21,256 nucleotides of DNA from Bacillota bacterium. GTDB lineage: Bacteria; Bacillota; Clostridia; Peptostreptococcales; Thermotaleaceae. The stretch covers positions 1-21,256 of the forward strand of contig JAMNXX010000220.1 of NCBI GenBank assembly GCA_023623095.1. The letters are read 5' to 3'. A program made the translations under genes and the position numbers. Under the pieces are notes generated by a model. That model saw only the letters and a program-made list of their open reading frames with translations. It did no database searches and was not told the DNA's origin. Every line of letters begins with the position of its first letter. Within the stretch, counting starts at the first letter, position 1. Below are positions 14,192 through 20,705 of this stretch, one piece after another.

Positions 14192-16165
14192 ATGGGAGAT
14201 AGAAAAAGGATTGTTATCCTCGGCGGAGGGTATGGAGGTGTGCTGACCGCCAAAAAGCTTGCCAGAAAGCTTAAAAAAGATCAGAATATCGAAATCATGC
14301 TTATCGACAAAAAACCCTATCATACGCTCCTCACGGAATTACATGAAGTAGCAGCAGGTAGGGTTGAAGAAGATTCCATTCGAATCGATTTAAAAAAGAT
14401 ATTCGCAAAGCGGAAAGTGAATGTAATACTTGATGAAATAACAGACATTGATTTTGAAGCACAAAGATTAACTTCAAAAGAAAATTCTTATCCCTATGAT
14501 TTTTTAGTAATAGGAGCCGGTTGTCAGCCGACCTATTGGGGAGTGAAAGGTGCAGCTGAGTATACGAAAAAACTATGGTCCTATGAAGATGCTGTTCATC
14601 TGAAAGAGCATATTCTTCATATGTTTCGAGAAGCTGCAAAGGAGCCCAATAAGGAAAAAAGAGAAAGGATGCTTAGCTTTGTCGTTGTAGGCGGTGGCTT
14701 CACAGGAGTTGAGATGATCGGAGAATTAGGAGAGTGGAAAGATAGGCTGTGCAAGGATTTTTATATAGATGAAAATGAAGTAAAGCTTTATGTAGTTGAT
14801 GCACTGCCCAAGATATTGCCCATTTTTCCGGATAATCTGGTCCAAAAGGCTGAAAAAAGGCTTAAAAAACTAGGGATTGAAATTATTACCAATGCAGGGA
14901 TTACCGAAGTAACGGAGAATTCTGTTACAATAGAGGGCAGAGGTTCTATCAGTACCAATACGGTTATTTGGGCAGCCGGGGTGGAAGGTGCTGATATTAT
15001 AGAAAAAATGGAATTAGAAAAGCAAGGAAGAAAAAGGCTTGTCACAAACGATAAGCTTCAGTCTGTAGACTATGAAAACGTTTATGTAGTGGGAGACAAT
15101 ATATTCTATATTCCGGAGGGGCAGGAAAAGCCTGTTCCACAAATGGTTGAAAATGCTGAACATTCAGCGGCACTCGTTGCCCATAATATTTATGTAGATG
15201 TAAAGGGCGGAGAAAAGAAATCGTATCGACCTGTTTTTCATGGCGCGATGGTATGTATCGGAGGGCGCTATGGAGTTGCTCATGTTGGTGTACCGGGACG
15301 ATTCTTTAGTTTTTCTGGATTCCCGGCGATGTTCATCAAACACTTTATCAACCTGGTATATTTTTTCCAAGTAGCTGGATTCAATAAATGTTGGTCTTAT
15401 CTATTGCATGAATTCTTCCGTATTAAAGACAATCGAAGCTTTGTCGGTGGACATTTGGCAAAAGCATCACCAAATTTCTGGTTGCTGCCTTTGAGGCTTT
15501 TTGTCGGATATAAGTGGTTAGAACAAGGGATCGCCAAATTGCCAAGCATCCTGGAAAACCCATCCAATATATTTTTGATCCCTCCACCAGCAGATGCAGG
15601 AAGCAGCGCTTCACCGGCGGTGGGTGAAAGTTCTAATGCGTTGTCCGGTGGGACTCAAGCAGTAGAAGCAGCCGCTGATACAGCATCCAGTGCAACTCAA
15701 GCAGCGCAAGCAGCAGCCGATACGGCATCCGCTGCAACTCCGGCAGCAGATGCAGCGGGAGAAGCTGCCAGCGCCTGGGGAGAAGCACTACCTGTACCTG
15801 ATTTTATTGAAGATATTGTAAATTGGTCCATGGATCTGTTTTTCTACACAGGAGATGGAGGCTATACAAAACTGGCTGAAATTTTCCAAGCAGGAATGAT
15901 ATTGGCAGAGATCGTCGTCGGATTGATGCTCATTGCCGGATTGTTTACAGCAGTTGCTTCAATCGTTTCGGTAGGAATGGGAATGATGATTTGGGCTTCA
16001 GGGATGGCGCCTCATGAGATGCTATGGTATCTGGCAGCAGGGATCGCTTTAATCGGTGGTTCAGGAAGTGCTTTTGGATTAGATTATTATGTACTGCCGT
16101 TTTTAAAGAAACGTTGGAATCGAATTGGACTCGTAAGAAAATCGTATCTGTATATTGATGAGTAA
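14192..16165 (+). CDS. ndh2: Type II NADH dehydrogenase fused to a DoxX-like membrane part
   Basis: This is a 657-residue protein. Residues 1 to about 400 are a two-dinucleotide-site flavoprotein of the NDH-2 type: FAD motif GGGYGG at 11-16, NADH-site motif VVVGGGFTGVEMIGELG, and the VVGDN segment near the C-terminal end. It passes electrons from NADH to quinone without pumping protons. The C-terminal part is membrane-bound: after KHFINLVYFFQVAG comes LLPLRLFVGYKWLEQGIAKL, then an Ala-rich linker (codons about 465-530), then helices including LAEIVVGLMLIAGLF and a last one ending GLDYYVLPFL. This matches DoxX split in its first outside loop. Listeria Ndh2 of the electron-transfer locus also carries an extra membrane domain. 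GGGAGG (14179-14184) sets ATG 14192; the frame is open from 14159. Confidence 0.88.
   Translation: MGDRKRIVILGGGYGGVLTAKKLARKLKKDQNIEIMLIDKKPYHTLLTELHEVAAGRVEEDSIRIDLKKIFAKRKVNVILDEITDIDFEAQRLTSKENSYPYDFLVIGAGCQPTYWGVKGAAEYTKKLWSYEDAVHLKEHILHMFREAAKEPNKEKRERMLSFVVVGGGFTGVEMIGELGEWKDRLCKDFYIDENEVKLYVVDALPKILPIFPDNLVQKAEKRLKKLGIEIITNAGITEVTENSVTIEGRGSISTNTVIWAAGVEGADIIEKMELEKQGRKRLVTNDKLQSVDYENVYVVGDNIFYIPEGQEKPVPQMVENAEHSAALVAHNIYVDVKGGEKKSYRPVFHGAMVCIGGRYGVAHVGVPGRFFSFSGFPAMFIKHFINLVYFFQVAGFNKCWSYLLHEFFRIKDNRSFVGGHLAKASPNFWLLPLRLFVGYKWLEQGIAKLPSILENPSNIFLIPPPADAGSSASPAVGESSNALSGGTQAVEAAADTASSATQAAQAAADTASAATPAADAAGEAASAWGEALPVPDFIEDIVNWSMDLFFYTGDGGYTKLAEIFQAGMILAEIVVGLMLIAGLFTAVASIVSVGMGMMIWASGMAPHEMLWYLAAGIALIGGSGSAFGLDYYVLPFLKKRWNRIGLVRKSYLYIDE
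15671..15796 (+). repeat. In-frame 14-residue repeat in the Ndh2 linker
   Basis: Within the dehydrogenase gene, three 42-base units run in tandem: codons for AADTASSATQAAQA (15671-15712), AADTASAATPAADA (15713-15754) and a degenerate AGEAASAWGEALPV (15755-15796). The Ala, Thr and Ser composition suggests a flexible or helical extracellular spacer. Confidence 0.75.
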
Positions 16166-16184
16166 TTTTGGCACATTGTTCCAT

Positions 16185-16230
16185 TGATACAAATGTCCTT
16201 TTAAAGAAATTTAGAAGGACATTTGTATCA
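16185..16230 (+). promoter_or_regulatory. Long perfect hairpin without T-run between ndh2 and the next gene
   Basis: TGATACAAATGTCCTT (16185-16200) pairs perfectly with AAGGACATTTGTATCA (16215-16230). With one wobble the stem extends to 21 pairs and closes on a GAAA loop. No T-run follows (GGAATGATTC), so this is not a standard terminator. It may be an RNA stability or processing element, or an operator, that tunes expression between the dehydrogenase and the quinone genes. Confidence 0.7.
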
Positions 16231-16272
16231 GGAATGATTCACCTTAACCGTTTCTCTGGGGGAGGGATAAGA

Positions 16273-16812
16273 ATGGAATATCCAATTCAAAAATATACGA
16301 TGAGTAGAGTAAAAAAAATCATATTGATTTCCCTCTTGGTATCGCAGGCGATGGTGCTTAGCTTTATCGAGAGCATGATCCCTTTGAACTTTAGCGTTCC
16401 GGGCGCAAAATTAGGGCTTGCAAATATCGTTACGTTAACATCTCTTTATTTATTTTCGTTTCGGGAAACATTGCTGATCATTGTGCTTCGAACGGTGATG
16501 ACGGCATTTATAAGCGGTTCATTTTCCATGTTTTTATACAGCATATCGGGCGCTTTGCTCAGTTTCTTGATGATGTATCTGTTAATTCATTTTGCTTCTG
16601 AAAAAGTAAGTACGGTCGGAGTCAGTATTGTAGGAGCGATCTTTCATAATTTAGGACAATTGGCAATGGCTGCTCTAATCATTCAAAATATAAAGATTGT
16701 TTTGTATCTGCCTTTTTTAATGGTAGCCGGCATTGCAACTGGATTTATTGTTGGCGCGAGTGTAAAATATTTAATGAAATATCTAATGAGAGTCAAATAC
16801 ATTACTTTATAA
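16273..16812 (+). CDS. Gx transporter / heptaprenyl diphosphate synthase component I-like membrane protein
   Basis: This is a 179-residue integral membrane protein with five to six hydrophobic segments. It belongs to the family named heptaprenyl diphosphate synthase component I, more recently Gx transporter family, which resembles substrate-capturing S components of ECF transporters. Family marks: IESMIPLNFSVPGAKLGLAN early, then FRETLLIIVLRTVMTAFISG, VSIVGAIFHNLGQLAMAAL, and a final glycine-rich helix (VAGIATGFIVGASV). GGGAGGG (16260-16266) fixes ATG 16273; the frame is open from 16168. It is 16 bases upstream of the polyprenyl synthase. In the Listeria electron-transfer locus an S-component-type protein (FmnA) supplies flavin outside the cell, and the position here fits such a role. 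Its naming as a synthase subunit rests on neighbourhood only. Confidence 0.8.
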   Translation: MEYPIQKYTMSRVKKIILISLLVSQAMVLSFIESMIPLNFSVPGAKLGLANIVTLTSLYLFSFRETLLIIVLRTVMTAFISGSFSMFLYSISGALLSFLMMYLLIHFASEKVSTVGVSIVGAIFHNLGQLAMAALIIQNIKIVLYLPFLMVAGIATGFIVGASVKYLMKYLMRVKYITL

Positions 16813-16828
16813 CGGCAAAGGTGATGAG

Positions 16829-17800
16829 ATGAATAAATTATGGGGGAACTATCCGGAATTAACTGAAGAATTACTCCAGGTGAAGCAGATCATCAAAAAG
16901 AACATCCGCTCGAGAGAAAAATATCTTCAAGAAGCAATCAGCCCAATGATCGACAGCGGAGGAAAGATGCTCCGGCCTGCATTTGTTTTATTGGCAGGGA
17001 GATTTGGCAAATATGATCCAAAACGCATGCGCCAACTGGCGGCTGCAATTGAAATGCTTCATGTGGCTACACTCGTACACGATGATATTTTAGACGATTC
17101 GAAGTTCAGAAGAGGGATAGAGACGGTTCAATATCGATATGGAAAGGAATATGCAGTCTATATCGGAGATTTTTTATTTTGCCAATGTTTTTGTATGCTT
17201 TCAGAATATGAATACACGATGGAAAGTTTAAAAAAGATTTCTAAATCCATATCGAGCATCTGTTTAGGAGAGATCCGCCAGTATCATTTTCGGTATATAA
17301 AAGATATCAATTTTAGGAATTATCTTCGGATCATATCCGGCAAAACAGCCGCTTTGTTTGCAATCAGTTTTTTTGCAGGAGCGAAAGAAGGAAAATGCAG
17401 CGATAAAATCTGCAATCTGCTTACAAAAGTGGGTTATCATATGGGAATCGCTTTTCAAATTATCGATGATATTTTGGACTACAACGGGGATATGGATACC
17501 TTAGGAAAAAGTGTACAAAGTGATTTAAAAAAGGGATATTATACGCTGCCGTTGATTTATGCACTTGAAGCAGATAGGGAAAATCGTATTTCAAACATAT
17601 TGGAAAAACCCGTATTGACGGAGGAGGATATTGCGGAAGTAGGCCGCCTTGTTCATGCATACGGAGGGTGCAAAAAAGCCGGTCAGATGGCAGCACGCTA
17701 TACGCAGAAAGCTTTTTCTTATATCGAGCGATTGCCGGAGAACGGGAGCAAAAAAATAATTCGGGAAACGGCCTCAAGGCTATTAGAGCGAGATTATTAA
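16829..17800 (+). CDS. hepT: Polyprenyl diphosphate synthase (heptaprenyl synthase component II-like)
   Basis: This is a 323-residue trans-isoprenyl diphosphate synthase. It extends an allylic diphosphate with isopentenyl diphosphate to make the side chain of a quinone. Both aspartate-rich motifs are intact: LVHDDILDDSKFRRG (DDILD at 85-89) and FQIIDDILDYNG (D213, D214, D217). SGGKMLRPAFVLL holds the substrate-binding GGK..RP motif. The residues before the first Asp-rich motif (IEMLHVATLVH) lack bulky aromatics close to the motif, as expected for long-chain enzymes. AAAGGTGATGAG (16817-16828) serves as ribosome binding site. It corresponds to DmkB in the Listeria locus. The UbiD-type decarboxylase starts 30 bases downstream. 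Confidence 0.9.
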   Translation: MNKLWGNYPELTEELLQVKQIIKKNIRSREKYLQEAISPMIDSGGKMLRPAFVLLAGRFGKYDPKRMRQLAAAIEMLHVATLVHDDILDDSKFRRGIETVQYRYGKEYAVYIGDFLFCQCFCMLSEYEYTMESLKKISKSISSICLGEIRQYHFRYIKDINFRNYLRIISGKTAALFAISFFAGAKEGKCSDKICNLLTKVGYHMGIAFQIIDDILDYNGDMDTLGKSVQSDLKKGYYTLPLIYALEADRENRISNILEKPVLTEEDIAEVGRLVHAYGGCKKAGQMAARYTQKAFSYIERLPENGSKKIIRETASRLLERDY

Positions 17801-17830
17801 TCGGTATTGCGACGAGAAGGAGATGGTTTT

Positions 17831-19279
17831 TTGGCTTATAAAGATTTGCAGGATTTTATGGAACACTTGAGGAATAAAAAACTTTTGGATGAGATCTCGG
17901 TTGAAGTGGATAGTCATTTGGAGATAACGGAAATTACAGACAGGGTTTCCAAACAATATGGGAATGCACTTTTGTTCAAGAACGTGAAAAATTCTCCTTA
18001 CCCTGTTCTGATCAATACATTTGGAACCTATGAAAGACTCAATATGAGTTTGGGGGTCGAGCGGCTCGATGAAATTGCAGAAACGATTTTAGATTTTATG
18101 GATATGGCCAATTATGCTACGCTTTTCAATCAGATCAAATCCGTTCCGAAACTAGCGAGATTGGCAAAAATTTTCCCTAAAAAAGTAAAAAAGGCAGCTT
18201 GTCAGGAGGTTGTAGAAGAACCGGATCTGGATAAGCTGCCTATTTTGCAATGTTGGCCAAAAGACGGCGGAAGATATATTACGCTGCCCCTTGTGATTAC
18301 AAAGGATCCGGAGACAAATCAGCAGAATATGGGGATGTATCGCTTGCAGGTTTATGACAAGAAGACAACAGGAATGCATTGGCATTTGCACAAAGACGGC
18401 AGGGAGATTTATGAGAAATATAAAAAACGAGGCTTATCGAGAATGCCTGTATCGGTTGCATTGGGCGGGGATCCGGCTACGATTTATTCGGCTACGGCAC
18501 CGCTGCCCAAAATGATCGATGAAATGATCTTTGCAGGGTTTTTGAGAAAAGCTCCTGTTGAAATCGTGCAGTGTATTACAAATGACTTGTACGTTCCTGC
18601 GAATGCGGAATTTATATTGGAAGGATATGTGGATTTAGATGAAATGCGGCTTGAAGGACCCTTTGGAGATCATACCGGATATTATTCTTTGCAGGATTGG
18701 TATCCCGTTTTTCATATCGAAAAAATAACGAGGAAAAAAAATCCGGTCTATCCAACGACGATCGTAGGAAAACCGCCGATGGAAGACTGTTATTTAGGAA
18801 AGGCGACGGAGCGAATTTTTCTTCCGCTGATTCAGATCCAATGTCCGGAAATCGTCGATATGAATTTTCCGCTGGAAGGCGTCTTTCATAATTGCGTGAT
18901 CGTATCGATAAAAAAAGCTTATCCCAAACATGCCCATAAGGTGATGCACGCCCTTTGGGGGATGGGGCAGATGATGTACACAAAAATGATCATCGTTGTG
19001 GATGAAAATGTGGATCCGCACGACTTATCCACTGTTGCTTGGAAAGTATTTAATAATATTGATGCCAAAAGGGATTTGGTGATCTCAGAGGGACCGTTGG
19101 ATGCGCTGGATCATGCTTCCAACACGCCCCACTATGGACATCGATTGGGAATCGATGCCACCAAAAAATGGGCAAGTGAAGGATATACCCGAACATGGCC
19201 GGATGATATTGAAATGACAGAAGAGATCAAAAATCTTGTAGACAGAAGGTGGAAGGAGTATGGGATTCAAAAAGATTAA
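17831..19279 (+). CDS. UbiD family prenylated-FMN decarboxylase (menaquinone pathway)
   Basis: This is a 482-residue UbiD-type decarboxylase that uses prenylated FMN. Cofactor and metal site: NMGMYRLQVYDKKTTGMHWH. Catalytic Glu/Arg region: EFILEGYVDLDEMRLEGPFG followed by DHTGYYS. The length fits the family. The frame is open from a TTG at 17807, but AGAAGGAGA (17815-17823) points to TTG 17831, giving MAYKDLQDFMEHL, the usual UbiD opening. Next to UbiA-like and UbiX-like genes, it most likely removes the carboxyl group of a prenylated 1,4-dihydroxy-6-naphthoate in the futalosine route to menaquinone. UbiD homologues also act on aromatic acids, but the operon favours quinone synthesis. Its stop overlaps the next gene by 20 bases. 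Confidence 0.9.
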   Translation: MAYKDLQDFMEHLRNKKLLDEISVEVDSHLEITEITDRVSKQYGNALLFKNVKNSPYPVLINTFGTYERLNMSLGVERLDEIAETILDFMDMANYATLFNQIKSVPKLARLAKIFPKKVKKAACQEVVEEPDLDKLPILQCWPKDGGRYITLPLVITKDPETNQQNMGMYRLQVYDKKTTGMHWHLHKDGREIYEKYKKRGLSRMPVSVALGGDPATIYSATAPLPKMIDEMIFAGFLRKAPVEIVQCITNDLYVPANAEFILEGYVDLDEMRLEGPFGDHTGYYSLQDWYPVFHIEKITRKKNPVYPTTIVGKPPMEDCYLGKATERIFLPLIQIQCPEIVDMNFPLEGVFHNCVIVSIKKAYPKHAHKVMHALWGMGQMMYTKMIIVVDENVDPHDLSTVAWKVFNNIDAKRDLVISEGPLDALDHASNTPHYGHRLGIDATKKWASEGYTRTWPDDIEMTEEIKNLVDRRWKEYGIQKD

Positions 19280-20114
19280 AACTTATGGAGAACTGGTCAT
19301 GTTCTCACATACATTGTTCTCTCTTCCTTTTGCACTGATTTCAATGATCTGGGCAGCCCAAGGGCTCCCGTCAGCGCGTACAATCTTCTGGATTTTGGTT
19401 GCACTGATTGGAGCACGAAATGGAGCCAATGCTTTAAATCGGTGGATCGATTGCGATATAGACAAAAAAAATCCGAGAACCAAGAACCGTCATATGCCCA
19501 GAGGGATAGTGAGCCGTTGGGAAGTATTTGGGCTTGTTCTGTTTTGTTTTGGTATTTTTATTTATGCGGCCTACCGTTTGAATTCACTTTGTTTCCGATT
19601 AACTCCTGTTGCGCTTTTTCTCTTTATTATCTACTCATATACGAAACGATTTACATGGGCATGTCATCTTGTGTTGGGGATTGCCTGTGCAGGAGCGCCT
19701 GTGGGAGCTTGGTTTGCTGTAACAGGAAAATTTTCGATTATTCCTTTTATTTTAGGAACGGTAGTGATGCTGTGGGTTGCAGGATTTGATATTATTTATG
19801 GCACACAGGATATTGAGTTTGACAGAAAAAATCATTTGTTTTCGATACCGGCTATTTTCGGTTTAGAGAAAGCGCTGTGGATCTCTCGGGCATTCCATTT
19901 CATGATGATTTTCCTGCTGATTGGGCTGTATTTTATCATGGATATGGGATGGCTGTATCTGTTGGGGGTTTTTATCAGCGCTGTGTTGTTAGGAATTGAA
20001 CATTATATGGTATCCCCTTCTAATCAGAAAAAGATGAATCTCGCTTCCTACCATATCAATCAGATTGTGAGTGTTTTAATTTTTGTGTTTACCAGCGTAG
20101 ACTTTTTTTCCTGA
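19260..20114 (+). CDS. UbiA family prenyltransferase (MqnP/DmkA-like)
   Basis: This is a 284-residue membrane prenyltransferase that joins a polyprenyl diphosphate to an aromatic acceptor. The first Asp-rich motif is NRWIDCDIDKKNPRT (N60, R61, D64, D68) and the second is DIIYGTQDIEFD (D178, Y181, D185, D189). About eight or nine hydrophobic segments are visible, and the length is normal. ATG 19260 overlaps the end of ubiD by 20 bases, so the two are translationally coupled; the upstream AAGGTGGAAGGAG supplies the ribosome binding site. Its opening (KKIKTYGELVMFSHTLFSLPFAL) is typical of the MqnP/4-hydroxybenzoate group, not of MenA. It fits the DmkA role in making the demethylmenaquinone that receives electrons from Ndh2. 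Confidence 0.88.
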   Translation: MGFKKIKTYGELVMFSHTLFSLPFALISMIWAAQGLPSARTIFWILVALIGARNGANALNRWIDCDIDKKNPRTKNRHMPRGIVSRWEVFGLVLFCFGIFIYAAYRLNSLCFRLTPVALFLFIIYSYTKRFTWACHLVLGIACAGAPVGAWFAVTGKFSIIPFILGTVVMLWVAGFDIIYGTQDIEFDRKNHLFSIPAIFGLEKALWISRAFHFMMIFLLIGLYFIMDMGWLYLLGVFISAVLLGIEHYMVSPSNQKKMNLASYHINQIVSVLIFVFTSVDFFS

Positions 20115-20270
20115 ATGGGAGATTGGTAGAGGCGGGGAAGATCTCTCCTGCCGAAACTCATAGAAGGCACGTTTAGGAAGTAACTGTGTGAGTGGATTTT
20201 GCTTAAGACAACCGTAGACGGAGTTATCCTTTAAGAATAATGGTAAGGGCGAGCTGCATACTATCAATCT
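20115..20270. other. Intergenic stretch downstream of ubiA, no gene seen
   Basis: No convincing gene or terminator lies here. A short GGGAGAT/ATCTCTCC pairing at about 20117-20150 is weak. GGGCGAGC occurs at 20248-20255 and recurs in the hairpin element at 20275-20282, which suggests the repeat-like DNA starts before 20271. Confidence 0.4.
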
Positions 20271-20329
20271 GTAGGGGCGAGCTTTGCTCGCCCAAAGATA
20301 AGGAACGGGCGGTCAAAGGCCGTCCCTAC
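20271..20329. repeat. 59-base double-hairpin intergenic repeat with GTAGGG/CCCTAC ends
   Basis: The element starts with GTAGGG and ends with CCCTAC as inverted termini. Hairpin 1 is GGGCGAGC, loop TTT, GCTCGCCC (20275-20293). Hairpin 2 is GGGCGGTC, loop AAA, GGCCGTCC, with two wobbles (20307-20325). Its G+C is far above the surroundings. From memory, short GTAGGGGCG-type palindromes are dispersed between genes in many Firmicutes, so this is probably one copy of a genome-wide repeat. Confidence 0.65.
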
Positions 20330-20357
20330 GTTAGTGTCTCAGAAGTTGCAGTGCGCA

Positions 20358-20572
20358 GAAAGATTCACGGAAAGCAGCAGATGTGACTGATAAAAGATTC
20401 GCTAAGAAAAGCCTCTGAAAAATTTCTAAAAATCCGTGAAGACAGCAGGATGCTGTTTTAGCTGCCTTTGGACAGGACGTCCAGTAGGCAGCGGTAGGAT
20501 TTTTAGAAATTTTGAGGAGCTGCATTTCTTGAATCTTTTATTGGAATCAGATGTGCTTTCCGTGAATCTTTC
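20358..20572. repeat. 215-base nested inverted repeat between ubiA and ubiX
   Basis: Three perfect inverted blocks are nested in the same order: 19 bp (20358-20376 with 20554-20572), 11 bp (20390-20400 with 20531-20541) and 17 bp (20419-20435 with 20497-20513), with diverged stretches between them. The middle holds two more hairpins: ACAGCA-GGA-TGCTGT (20442-20456), and AGCTGCC..GGCAGC (20460-20492) enclosing TGGAC..GTCCA. No reading frame spans it. It could be a miniature inverted-repeat element without transposase, or a structured RNA in the operon transcript. Confidence 0.7.
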
Positions 20573-20705
20573 ATTCGAACTACTAGCTGTACATCTAGCC
20601 GCGCATTTTATATATATTGCGTAAGATCTGTTTTACGTGAAACGGTGAGAACGAGCCGATTGTTGTTCTATCGGATTTCATTATCAATTTTAAGAGGTGA
20701 AAAAA

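Noticed and set aside
18612..18983. 123-codon reverse-strand frame inside the ubiD-type gene
   Set aside because: It is a shadow of a conserved gene with intact catalytic motifs on the other strand.
20076..20267. 63-codon reverse-strand frame after ubiA
   Set aside because: It overlaps the ubiA end and repeat-like DNA and has no convincing ribosome binding site. It is more likely a chance frame in a dispersed repeat than a gene.
20436..20624. 62-codon plus-strand frame across the nested inverted repeat
   Set aside because: It runs through the hairpin arms and central stems. The sequence is explained by the inverted repeat, and no ribosome binding site is present.
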